The notes: generated from the letters alone by a model not told the origin. Positions 1 through 8,600 are shown, numbered from the stretch's first letter. The stretch: 13,310 nucleotides of DNA from Rikenella microfusus (GCA_020719105.1 DYQV01000041.1:1-13310); one strand, 5' to 3'. Numbers and translations are program-made.

Positions 1-28
1 CCAATTTTGAGGTGTAGCTTAATCGTCA

Positions 29-48
29 GGATTATTCTTGAATAATCC
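29..48. repeat. Perfect short inverted repeat (8-bp stem, 4-nt loop)
   Basis: GGATTATT at 29-36 and AATAATCC at 41-48 are exact reverse complements around the loop CTTG. No T-tract follows on either strand, so it does not read as an intrinsic terminator. It lies just before a short tandem repeat in gene-free DNA. Function unknown. Confidence 0.5.
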
Positions 49-54
49 GGGTTA

Positions 55-89
55 GGTAACAGCGTAACAAGGTAACAAGGTAACAAGGT
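55..89. repeat. Tandem 8-bp repeat, unit GGTAACAA
   Basis: Four adjacent 8-bp units occur at 55-62, 63-70, 71-78 and 79-86, followed by a partial GGT. The last two are exactly GGTAACAA and the first two differ by one or two bases. A further isolated GGTAACAA lies at 245-252 inside an inverted repeat. This looks like a simple intergenic microsatellite; no coding or regulatory role is visible. Confidence 0.75.
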
Positions 90-221
90 GAAAAAATGGG
101 AAGATAGAAAACTGGCGATATTAGAGTTTAATAAGTGAATTAAATTTCCATTTTTCTTCAATCATTCCAATTTTCCTCCATACCTAATGGATTTAAGAAT
201 GGTTTAACTAATTAATAAGTG

Positions 222-265
222 CCGGTTGTGTTAATTAAAAAAAAGGTAACAACCGGAATTTTTTT
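222..265 (+). terminator. Terminator-like hairpin, arms CCGGTTGT/ACAACCGG
   Basis: CCGGTTGT (222-229) pairs with ACAACCGG (249-256). Allowing a two-base bulge, TTA (231-233) can extend the stem with TAA (247-249). The right arm is followed by AA and seven T at 259-265. This is the layout of a plus-strand intrinsic terminator, although the loop is long and A-rich. It would end transcripts entering from left of the window. The T-run is shared with the -33 box of the next promoter. Confidence 0.45.
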
Positions 266-295
266 GTAAGGATTAGATGTTAATTGTTATTTTTG
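263..295 (+). promoter_or_regulatory. Bacteroidota-type promoter for the thioredoxin-family gene
   Basis: TTTG at 263-266 (-33 box) is followed after 21 bp by TATTTTTG at 288-295, an exact match to the TAnnTTTG -7 box of the Bacteroidota housekeeping sigma factor. Predicted transcription would start near 302, a few bases before the ATG at 319. The spacing is slightly long but within what is reported for this phylum. Confidence 0.5.
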
Positions 296-318
296 AAATC
301 ATTTTTTAAAATACGTTT

Positions 319-1770
319 ATGAAAGGTCAATTTAATTTATTCTTCGCATTCTGTTTAGTAGTTTTTTCAACGGATTTATTTGGTCAGGGATATCAAATTA
401 AAGTGAAAATTGAGAATTTACAAGATAGTACAATTTATTTGGGCTATTATTTTGGTGATAAGCAATATGCCAAAGATACGGTAAAGCTTGATGGCAAAGG
501 TTATGGTGAATTTTCAGGCAAAGAAAAATTACCCGGAGGAGTATATTTTGTTTTACTACCGGGCAATATATTCTTTGAATTAATTGTTGATAAAGAACAA
601 CAATTCACTGTTTCAACTATTTACACCGGTAATGCAACCGATTTAGTTAAAAACCTTACCACAAAAGGCAGTCATGACATGGATTTATACATTAATTACC
701 AGAAATTCATGACACAGCAAGGAGAGCTGGCCATTAAGCTGCGCGATAAATTAAAAGCTGAGTTGTTGGAACCTGATAAAAAAAGGGTGAATGATAGTTT
801 ACAACTATTACATAATGAAGTAAAAATGAAATGGGAAACCATTGAAAAAGACCATCCGGAATCGTTGATTGCAGCCATCTTAAAATTTAACAAAGAGATT
901 GATATACCTGAACCACCAAAAGATGAAAAGGGTATTATAATTGACTCATCCTTTCAGTATAAGTATTATAAAGCTCATTATTTCGATTTTATTGACTTTG
1001 CAGATGAGCGCCTGCTTCGGACCCAATTTTACCATCCTAAAATTGATCGGTACTTTGAAAAAATGATTTTACCCATTCCTGATACGGTAATTAAGGAAAG
1101 TTATATGGTTCTGGTTAAAGCTAAAGCCAGCGAAGAGGTATTCAAATACACCCTTCAATTACTATTCAATAAATACAACAATTCCAATATTATGGGAATG
1201 GATAAAGCTTTTGTATTTTTTGCCGAAACTTATTACTTAAATGGAAATGCTCCTTGGGCCGATAGTACATGGCTTAGCAAAGTGGAGGAACGCGTTAAAG
1301 AAATAAAACCCAACTTAATTGGAAATAAAGCCCAGGAAATAAGGCTACTAAGTCCTGATGAACAGTTTATATCGCTTTATAACATACATGCCGAATATAC
1401 CGTTTTGTTTTTTTATGAACCCGGTTGTGGCCATTGTAAAAAAGCCACTCCAAAAATGAAAGCAATGGCTGACAAGTATTGGGGACAAGGTGTTGAAGTG
1501 TTAGGTGTATATACACAAGTTGAAAAAGAAGAGTGGCTTAAGTTTATTAAGGAACAAGAACTTGAAAATTGGATAAATGCTTGGGATCCTTATAATCAGT
1601 CACACTTCAGACAGAATTATGATATAAAATCAACTCCTTCGATTTACCTGCTCGACAAAAATAAAAACATTATTGGTAAACGCATTGACGTTGAAACCCT
1701 GGAATTGATTTTAGAAGACGAATTTAAAAAGAATCCGGAAAAAAGGGTACATCAAATACAATCGGAATAA
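319..1770 (+). CDS. Exported thioredoxin-fold protein (DUF4369/DUF5106-like plus TlpA-like domain)
   Basis: The 483-residue product has a signal peptide (about 1-22, ending LFG|QG) and probably acts in the periplasm. Residues about 25-110 form a beta-rich region resembling DUF4369 (includes IENLQDSTIYLGYYFGDK). Residues about 115-325 are mostly helical and resemble DUF5106. Residues about 335-470 are a thioredoxin fold with active-site C370-G-H-C373 and the conserved cis-proline P440 (STPSIYLLD). Family knowledge suggests a TlpA/ResA-type thiol-disulfide oxidoreductase, often a reductant in cytochrome c maturation or stress, but the in vivo partner is unknown. Both catalytic cysteines are present, so it should be redox active. 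It appears to be transcribed alone from its own promoter and converges on the ABC transporter operon. Domain names are from memory of family patterns. Confidence 0.88.
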   Translation: MKGQFNLFFAFCLVVFSTDLFGQGYQIKVKIENLQDSTIYLGYYFGDKQYAKDTVKLDGKGYGEFSGKEKLPGGVYFVLLPGNIFFELIVDKEQQFTVSTIYTGNATDLVKNLTTKGSHDMDLYINYQKFMTQQGELAIKLRDKLKAELLEPDKKRVNDSLQLLHNEVKMKWETIEKDHPESLIAAILKFNKEIDIPEPPKDEKGIIIDSSFQYKYYKAHYFDFIDFADERLLRTQFYHPKIDRYFEKMILPIPDTVIKESYMVLVKAKASEEVFKYTLQLLFNKYNNSNIMGMDKAFVFFAETYYLNGNAPWADSTWLSKVEERVKEIKPNLIGNKAQEIRLLSPDEQFISLYNIHAEYTVLFFYEPGCGHCKKATPKMKAMADKYWGQGVEVLGVYTQVEKEEWLKFIKEQELENWINAWDPYNQSHFRQNYDIKSTPSIYLLDKNKNIIGKRIDVETLELILEDEFKKNPEKRVHQIQSE

Positions 1771-1775
1771 GTACA

Positions 1776-1812
1776 AAAAAATGTAAAAGTAGTCCGGCTA
1801 AAACCGGACTAC
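1776..1812 (-). terminator. Terminator of the ABC transporter operon
   Basis: GTAGTCCGG (1789-1797) and CCGGACTAC (1804-1812) form a perfect 9-bp GC-rich stem with a 6-nt loop. Read on the minus strand the stem is followed by TTTTACATTTTTTT, a good U-rich tract. On the plus strand the following bases (CAATAACC) are not T-rich. It sits about 107 bases past the stop of the ATPase gene, the last gene of the operon. Confidence 0.65.
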
Positions 1813-1847
1813 CAATAACCAGAAGGAACATAGAAGAAACCTTCATA

Positions 1848-1885
1848 AGACTAGAAAATGCAGCCAGAATTTTCCAGTCTGTTTT
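1848..1885 (+). terminator. Candidate terminator for the thioredoxin-family gene
   Basis: Bases 1848-1859 pair with 1869-1880 over 12 positions with one A-C mismatch and a 9-nt loop. The right arm is followed by GTTTTT at 1881-1886. The U-run lies on the plus strand, so this would stop the 319-1770 transcript before it enters the convergent operon. The stem is AT-rich, hence the modest confidence. Confidence 0.4.
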
Positions 1886-1919
1886 TCCGAACGTCCAGAA
1901 AATCGTTACTTACTGTCTT

Positions 1920-2945
1920 TTATGAATACATTAAAAATTCTCTTAAAGCCTCTTGCAACTCATAAATGGAATTAAATTCCAAAATATTGTTACCGTGAGC
2001 AAACTTCCAAACCGTGGTTTGCTTGGTTGCGATAATTTTGACGGTCAAAGCCGGTGAATTGTTACAATCTGTATCAAAACCTAATCGATCGAGTGCCATT
2101 AAGGTAAATTGGAATACTTTTCCAGTTCCAATGACTTGTATGGGAACCCGTTTATTTTTCTTATTTCGGAATTGTAATGTTGAAGAGTCAAAAAATACCG
2201 AAGTTCCTGTATATAAATCTTCTAAAGTTCCATCAATAATTAAATCTTCCGGAGCTCCTGCTTTTAATCCATCTTTGGTCAATACCCAAAATACATCAGC
2301 AAATTGCATGGCAATGTTAATGTCGTGTGTTGAAAATAAAATGGTTTTTTGATTATTACGTGTAAGATTCCATAGAAGCGAAACCATTGAAAACTTATTT
2401 GCCAAATCGAGAAATGCTGTTGGTTCATCAAGTAAAACAATGGGAGTATCTTGTGCCAATGCTCTGGCAATCATGGCTCGTTGGTACTCACCATCACTCA
2501 ATTCAGTAATATCGCGCTGTGCCAACGAACTTATATTCACTTGATCCATCGAAATTTTTATGCAGTTATTGTCGTTGGATGATAGTCCAGAGAACCAGCT
2601 ACCATGAGGAAATCGTCCGAGTTCAACCAAATCAGCAACTTTCAACTTACTTGAACGGTACAAATCGGTAGATACCAAACTTATTGTTTTTGCCATTTGT
2701 AGGCGGGAAAGTTTTGCTGAATCGATTGAATTAATAATTATTTGCCCAGATAGTGAAGGATGCAATTGACAAATAGTTCTAATAAGTGTGCTTTTACCCA
2801 CACCATTTGGACCAATCAATGAAATTAATGAACCCGGTTTAGCGTGAGCATTTATTATACCACCTAACTGATGGGTTTCACTGCCTTTGTGATAACCAAT
2901 AGCTAGATTTTGAATTGTTAAACCGTTGATAGAATCGAATTCCAT
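1920..2945 (-). CDS. ABC transporter ATP-binding protein, FecE/BtuD type, with C-terminal extension
   Basis: This cytoplasmic ATPase should power the FecCD-type permease encoded just upstream (one base between that stop and this ATG). Visible motifs are A-loop Y18, Walker A GPNGVGKST (45-53), signature LSDGE (149-153, replacing LSGGQ), Walker B IVLLDEP (169-175), D-loop FLD (178-180) and H-loop H207 in FSTHD. The usual Q-loop glutamine after the second strand is absent: the segment reads SLVSTDLY (89-96). This resembles FecE-like proteins I recall from other Bacteroidota. The ABC domain ends near residue 260, and 75-80 extra residues follow, including PIQVIGTGKVFQFTLMALDR, making the protein (341 aa) longer than typical 250-265 aa family members. 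Substrate class is metal chelate, heme or cobalamin; the exact ligand cannot be read from the sequence. Confidence 0.92.
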   Translation of the reverse strand: MEFDSINGLTIQNLAIGYHKGSETHQLGGIINAHAKPGSLISLIGPNGVGKSTLIRTICQLHPSLSGQIIINSIDSAKLSRLQMAKTISLVSTDLYRSSKLKVADLVELGRFPHGSWFSGLSSNDNNCIKISMDQVNISSLAQRDITELSDGEYQRAMIARALAQDTPIVLLDEPTAFLDLANKFSMVSLLWNLTRNNQKTILFSTHDINIAMQFADVFWVLTKDGLKAGAPEDLIIDGTLEDLYTGTSVFFDSSTLQFRNKKNKRVPIQVIGTGKVFQFTLMALDRLGFDTDCNNSPALTVKIIATKQTTVWKFAHGNNILEFNSIYELQEALREFLMYS

Positions 2946-2946
2946 T

Positions 2947-3975
2947 TTAAACCGTATGAGTGAGCTTTTGGTTCCTGATAATTATCCAAATTACAATGGG
3001 AATTCCTAACAATGCCGTTATTGAAGTAATGGGCAAAATAGTAGCATTTCCGGGTAATTGCGAAATAATATCGCTTAATAGCATGGTATTCATTCCTAAT
3101 AAAATGGATGCCGGAACTAACACAAAATGGTTGGCTGTGTGAAACAACATTCTGGCAATGTGCGGAATTGCAATTCCAATGAACCCAATTGGTCCACAAA
3201 AAGCAGTAACAGTGCCAGCCAGCATACTTGTACTTATAAATATTAAAATTCGGGTAACCATAACATTCAAACCCATGGTCCGGGCATAATTTTCGCCCAA
3301 CAACAGTACATTTAAACTCTTGGGTAAAACCAAGGCAATAAGCAATCCTGCAAGAATACTTGGAATAAAAATAAACAATTGGTTATTCGTTACACCACCC
3401 AAACTTCCCATGGTCCAAATAACAAAAGCTTTTACGGATGCATCGGAACCAAAATATTGCAAAATGCTAATAAGGGCAGTCGCCGCACTGCCAAACATGA
3501 TACCAAAAATAAGAATGGTCATGATATCACGAACACGGATACTTACTATCATAATAAACAATAAAATTGCTGCCGAACCTATCCAGGCTGCAATAACCAA
3601 TGCCCATTGATTAAGAAAGTAATGCGAACCAAAACTTAATAAAGCCGGAAATCCTAAAACAAGCAATGCTACTCCCAATCCGGCACCTGAACTAATTCCC
3701 AAAATATAAGGGCCCGCCAACGGATTCCGAAATAAAGTTTGCATCTGTAAACCACTTACGGAAAGCGCGGCACCCGCAAAAGCAGCCACCCAGGCCTTTG
3801 GTAACCTGAATTCAAACAAGGTTGTAAACCATACGGATTGTTTATCGCCGGAGAAAAGAGTAGATAAAAAATCTTTAAAAGGAATTTTTACTGAACCCAA
3901 AGCCAAATCAGTCATAAAAAGGAAAAATCCTGATACAACCAAGATTGAAAACCATATATATATATTTCGATTCAA
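2947..3975 (-). CDS. FecCD/BtuC-family ABC transporter permease (TTG start)
   Basis: This 342-residue, highly hydrophobic protein should have about ten membrane helices and form the inner-membrane channel of the importer as a homodimer. Family hallmarks are FRLPKAWVAAFAGAALSVSG (56-75), FRNPLAGPYILGISSGA (82-98) and GPIGFIGIAIPHIAR (261-275), the last being the loop region that contacts the ATPase. The start chosen is TTG at 3975. No ATG lies upstream in frame before a stop, and the next internal ATG (residue 21) would remove the first membrane helix. Five bases separate it from the acetyltransferase stop, and one base separates its stop from the ATPase start. No defects are seen. Confidence 0.92.
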   Translation of the reverse strand: MNRNIYIWFSILVVSGFFLFMTDLALGSVKIPFKDFLSTLFSGDKQSVWFTTLFEFRLPKAWVAAFAGAALSVSGLQMQTLFRNPLAGPYILGISSGAGLGVALLVLGFPALLSFGSHYFLNQWALVIAAWIGSAAILLFIMIVSIRVRDIMTILIFGIMFGSAATALISILQYFGSDASVKAFVIWTMGSLGGVTNNQLFIFIPSILAGLLIALVLPKSLNVLLLGENYARTMGLNVMVTRILIFISTSMLAGTVTAFCGPIGFIGIAIPHIARMLFHTANHFVLVPASILLGMNTMLLSDIISQLPGNATILPITSITALLGIPIVIWIIIRNQKLTHTV

Positions 3976-3980
3976 ACAGC

Positions 3981-4493
3981 TTATTTTAGGATAGCAAAAA
4001 TATGTTCATTTAAGTATTCTCCGTTTTTAATTACTGATTTTTCAAATATAGCTTCTTGCTCAAAACCGGCTTTTTGTAAAACTCTCATTGAAGCTGGGTT
4101 GTTGGAAAAAACTGCAGCCCAAATTCGATTGCAATCAAATTCATTAAAAGTATAAGATACCATCCATTGAACAGCAAGGGTTGCAATACCTTGACCCCAA
4201 TATTCCTGACCTAACCAATAACCCATTGCAACACTTTTTCGGTGTACATCAGCTCCAGGCATAATTCCAATGTTCCCAATGGGATCACCATCATACACCA
4301 GGGCAAAGGTTTCTGTTTTATCTTTTTTCTGATTTAATTCAATCCAGGTGCAAGCATCATCGTAAGTATATGGGTGTGGAAATATATCCAATAAATAATT
4401 CCAAATCATCTTATTGTTTGCCTGACTGGCTAAAAATGACTCATCACCACTCTGCCAATTTCTGATAATCAGCCGTTGATTTATTCGATACAT
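3981..4493 (-). CDS. GNAT-family N-acetyltransferase, RimJ/RimL-like
   Basis: The product (170 aa, normal size for the family) is a cytoplasmic acetyl-CoA-dependent N-acetyltransferase. It opens with the RimL-like strand RLIIRNWQSGDE (7-18), carries the acetyl-CoA pyrophosphate-binding loop QEYWGQGIA (96-104), then NPASMRVLQKAGF (132-144), the typical C-terminal helix motif. Related enzymes acetylate ribosomal protein N-termini, small amines or antibiotics; the substrate here cannot be told. Its ATG overlaps the stop of the substrate-binding protein gene by one base (TAATG), and the permease follows five bases after its stop, so it is co-translated within the transporter operon. That placement between two transporter parts is unusual. 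It may be a passenger or may modify the imported compound. Confidence 0.85.
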   Translation of the reverse strand: MYRINQRLIIRNWQSGDESFLASQANNKMIWNYLLDIFPHPYTYDDACTWIELNQKKDKTETFALVYDGDPIGNIGIMPGADVHRKSVAMGYWLGQEYWGQGIATLAVQWMVSYTFNEFDCNRIWAAVFSNNPASMRVLQKAGFEQEAIFEKSVIKNGEYLNEHIFAILK

Positions 4494-5641
4494 TAATATA
4501 GCTTTTTATAAAAATTCGTATTGGTATCAGCAATAATCTCGGGATGAAATATATGAATTAAATCGCTTAGGATAAGTTGCGGATTCACAACCCCACTTTC
4601 CCAAAAATCATTTCCCTGACTGTTTGCCGATGTTCTGTTATTGTTGTTATACACGTTACCATCAATGAATGGTTTTAACTGGCCCATCCGTGGATCAGTT
4701 TGCTTTATTTCGTCCAATGAATTGGCCATACCTGTATGAATCCAAATTTCAGCTTTCTTTGATTCAAAAAAAACGCGTTCCATGGAGAGTGGCAAGCTTT
4801 CCCGTGACGTATCATTCTTCCAAAGATAATTACCACCGGCATCACTTATAAACTGAGCCATAAATGAATTTCCACCGGGAACATACCAAACATCTTTCCA
4901 GGGCATACCTGTCATTACCAACGGTTTTTTTTCCACTTTACTAACTTTCGACACCAACTCATTATATTGCAATTCAAGGGTAGTAAAAAGTGTATCGGCC
5001 ATTGTTTTTTTGTTATAAAAAAGGGCAAAAAACTTCAACCATTCAGCTTTTGCTAACGGCGATTCTTCTAAATATTCTGAAACCATGATTACTGGAATGC
5101 CCCATTCGGCAAATTTTTGATAAGTCCCTTGTACTTCAGCTCCAACACCATAGGCAAATATTACATCAGGCTTCAAACTTAAAATAAGTTCGTAATTCAA
5201 TGCTTGTTCATTTCCAATGTCAAGGGTAATTCCGTTTTCAATCTGGCGAACAATGGCCGGATTTGTAATAGATTTAGGATTAGTTACCCCTGCCACTGAG
5301 CTATCTCCACCCAAAAGGTGGATAAAAGCCAAATGGGTAGTTGAAAAGCATACCACACGCTGAACAGGAATGGGAATACAATTCAATAAAGAATCAGAGG
5401 CACTCAACAGGTATTCGAAATGGATATTTTTAGCTTGTTGCCACGGATTGGTCACTTCTATTCTTATTCTTTCATCGGCTGATGATAGTTTGAATCCACG
5501 TGCATAACTAATAGAATCGTCAGCAAATATGCGGGTTTCGCTTTCTCTGTTTTTTAATGTAGGCTTGCATGCAACAAAAAGAAGCACCCAAACGATGCTT
5601 CTTAAAAATCTATAATTCAGTATTTTTTGTAATCGTGTCAT
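4493..5641 (-). CDS. ABC transporter substrate-binding lipoprotein, FepB/BtuF type
   Basis: This 382-residue protein should capture the ligand in the periplasm and hand it to the permease. The N-terminus has basic residues, a hydrophobic stretch and a lipobox-like LLFVAC with C25 as the predicted lipidated residue. Residues about 40-92 form a short region that precedes the binding domain in the Bacteroidota homologues I recall. A Peripla_BP_2 (helical-backbone binding) domain covers about 94-365, with QRVVCFSTTHLAFIHLLGG at its start, LILSLKPDVIFAYG (152-165) in the first lobe and FWESGVVNPQLILSDLIHIF near the end. Its start codon overlaps the stop of the giant repeat gene (ATGA, 5641-5638), strong evidence of translational coupling. 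Iron-siderophore, heme and cobalamin are all possible ligands. Confidence 0.9.
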   Translation of the reverse strand: MTRLQKILNYRFLRSIVWVLLFVACKPTLKNRESETRIFADDSISYARGFKLSSADERIRIEVTNPWQQAKNIHFEYLLSASDSLLNCIPIPVQRVVCFSTTHLAFIHLLGGDSSVAGVTNPKSITNPAIVRQIENGITLDIGNEQALNYELILSLKPDVIFAYGVGAEVQGTYQKFAEWGIPVIMVSEYLEESPLAKAEWLKFFALFYNKKTMADTLFTTLELQYNELVSKVSKVEKKPLVMTGMPWKDVWYVPGGNSFMAQFISDAGGNYLWKNDTSRESLPLSMERVFFESKKAEIWIHTGMANSLDEIKQTDPRMGQLKPFIDGNVYNNNNRTSANSQGNDFWESGVVNPQLILSDLIHIFHPEIIADTNTNFYKKLY

Positions 5642-8600
5642 TCTTTAGTTTCAGAATAGAATATGGTACGGGAAATATTTTGTCCGTTCCGGAAATAATA
5701 AGTACCATACGAATAGATAACCTCAATGTATTCTTTAGCAATACCATCATGATTCACAATAACCCGTTTAATTTTTTTGTTTGGCTTGTTGTAATTCTCA
5801 ACCGTAACACCCAATGGGTATAGCTTAGCCAAATCGTTCAAAAATTTATTGTCGCGTTGTTCCCCGGTATAATCGAAATCTTTTCCTTCAAAGGAATTCT
5901 GTGAAGCGGCTAATTCATCTTTTCTTCGTTTTTCTGCTTCCGCTTCGGCTAATGCTTTTTGTTCCTGTATTTTCTTTTCGCACAACTCAATCTGATCCTT
6001 AGGATATTTTTCAGTTGGCTTAATCCCCTGAGCATTTTTGTATAACGATAGTGCTGATGCAAAATCTGTTGCTTTAAGAGCCTGATCAGCTTGAACTATG
6101 TAGTTGTTGTAGTCTTTATTAATTTTGTCTTGCTTTTCTTTATCAAACTTTTGCTGGTCGATCAGGTTTTGAATTTCAATCAATTTCGACTGTGCCGTTG
6201 GATCCTTAGGTTTTAAATTAAGAGCAATGGAGTACTGATCCTTTGCTTCTAAATAACTTTTTTGCCCTTTCAGTTGGTCACCCTTTTGAATAGCCTGGTT
6301 GTATGAAGCTTCTAACTTAGCAGCATCTTCTTTTATTAATTTATTGATTAGAATTATCTGCTGATCAGGATAGGTTTCATCCGCTTTAATAGCTTTTGCT
6401 TCAGAATATCCCGATAAAGCATTGGTATAATCCTTTAACTCAAATAGCTTATCAGTGGCTAAGATTTTTGCATTGTAGGCTTTTATTTTTGCCTGCAAAT
6501 CAGCATCTCGTTTTGCTCCTTCAGCTAAAAATTGGTCAATTAGTACGATTTGATTTTTTGGATACTCCTCATTAGGAACAATTAGTTGTGCTTGCTGATA
6601 CAATGATTTTGCCTGTTGGTAGCTTTTTAAGTTGAATGAATTATCAGCCTTAGTTATTAATTGCTGATATTGTTGTTGCTTTTGAGCCAAATCAGCTAAA
6701 ATAGTCTGCATTTCAACAATCTTTTGCTTTGGCAATGCTTCATCAGGTTTTAATTGAGCAGCTTGCTGATAATTTTGCAAAGCGCCATTATAATTCTTCG
6801 AACCAACCATTACAGTGGCATCCTGCATTTTTTGGTCGTAGGCTTTTTGTTGAGCCGCCATAGAACTGAGCAAGTTATCAATTTCTGAGATTCGCTCTTT
6901 AGGATACATAACGGCAGGTTTTAATGTCGATGCCTCAGTATAGTTGGCTTTTGCCTCGGCATACTTTTTTTGATTAAACATATTGTCAGCCAAAGTAATG
7001 AGAGAGTTATATTTAGCCTCCAATTGTTCTTTCTGGCTTTTGAGATTCAATTGCTCAGCCAACATTTTATCAATTTCCGCAATCCGCTGTGTTGGGTATG
7101 CCTCAGCAGGTTTAACCAACAATGCCGATTTATATTGTTCCTTAGCTGCATCCAATTGATTTGAAGCATAGGAAGCATCAGCCAACTTAATAAAATTACT
7201 ATAGGTTTGTTCTTTTTGTTGCAATTGGGCAATCAATTGATTCAATTCCGCAATTTTCTGCTTAGGTAATGCCTCGTCAGGTTTAAGTTGCGAAGCTTGT
7301 TGATAAGCAGTTAAAGAACCATTATAATTTTTACTGGCATAAAGCATGTCTGCGTCCTGCATTTTTTGGTCGTAGGCTTTTTGTTGAGCCGCCATTGAAC
7401 TGAGCAAGTTATCAATTTCCGAAATTTTCACTTTGGGATAAGCAACATCCGGTTTTAATACCGATGCTTGAGTATAACTACTTTTAGCCTCGGGATATTT
7501 TTTCTGCATAAACAAAGCATCGGCGCTCGTAATTAGTTGATTGTATTGTGCATCCAATTTATCTTTATCGGTTTTCAACCGCAACTGCTCTGCCAATAAC
7601 CTATCAATTTCATTGATTCGCTGCGTTGGATAAGCTTCGTTGGGTTTTAGTGTTAAAGCAGATTGATACTTTGCTTTTGCATCGTCCAGTTGCTTTACTG
7701 AAAACGCAGCATCGGCCAATTTTATGAAATCCAAGTAAGCTGCTTCATTTTTCTTCATTGTCTCTAACAAACCATTAATTTCTGCAATTTTTTGTTTTGG
7801 ATACGTTTCGTCGGGTTTTAATTGAGTTGCCTGATTATAAGAAGTCAATGCTTCACCATAGAGTTTACCTGAAAATTTTACGTCTCCGTTTTGAATGGCT
7901 TCATTATATTTCCGGTTATTATCAGCCACGCTGGCAAGCAGGTTATCAATTTCAGCTATCCGCTGCTTTGGAAACACCTCTTCGGGCAATACAGCCGAAG
8001 CTTGTTGATAATAACTTTTGGCTGGTTCCCAGCTTTTAGCGGTATATTGCTGATTGGCTTGCAATATCAGGCCATCGTATTGCTTTTTAAGTTGATCTTG
8101 CTTTTGCTTATTAACAAGTAAAGCTGCTAATTTAGCATCAATTTCAGCAATCCGTTGTTTTGGGTAAGCTTCATTAGGTTTCAATTGCAAGGCACTTGTG
8201 TAGGAAGTTTTTGAATCTTGAAAATTATCATTCACAAAATTTTGATCTGCCGCTGTTATTAAAGCATTATATTTCTCATTTAACGATTTTTCAGCGGCTA
8301 ACATGAAATCAATTTCTTCCAGCTTCTTTTTCGGATAAGCCTCATTGGGTTTAACTGAAAGCGCTTGGGAATAGAAATTTTTTGAATCCAAATATTTTTT
8401 TGTGTTAAAAGTACTATCTCCTTTAGCTATGGCATCTTGATAGGCTTTTTCACGTGCAGCGCGCTGCTCTGTTGCGCCTTTCATGGCGAGCAGTTTGTTT
8501 TCTATCTCATTAATACGGGTCTGTGGATAAAGTTCTGTAGGAAACAAATTAAGTGCATCTTGATAAGCTACCTTAGCTTCATTCCACTTTTCAATATTGA

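Larger units (their letters stand above)
1..318. other. Gene-free leader region
   Basis: No convincing coding sequence is present. One plus-strand frame is open from base 1 to a TAA at 43-45 (14 codons, nothing recognisable) and could be the tail of an upstream gene, but this cannot be judged. The stretch holds an 8-bp inverted repeat, a GGTAACAA tandem array, a pyrimidine-rich tract around 147-181, a hairpin with a T-run at 222-265 and a promoter candidate for the gene at 319. No tRNA or other structured RNA was recognised. Confidence 0.5.

Noticed and set aside
11..88. tRNA-like stretch (TAGCTTAATCGTCAGG resembles a D-arm)
   Set aside because: There is no T-arm GGTTCGAATCC motif, no acceptor stem and no anticodon arm, so it is not a tRNA.
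1848..1880. Insertion-sequence end or attachment site
   Set aside because: The imperfect inverted repeat has no transposase, target duplication or integrase nearby; a T-run after it fits a terminator better.
7797..8121. Plus-strand open frames opposite the giant repeat gene
   Set aside because: They recur opposite the repeats, have no recognisable domain and are explained by the low-stop complement of the repeat codons.
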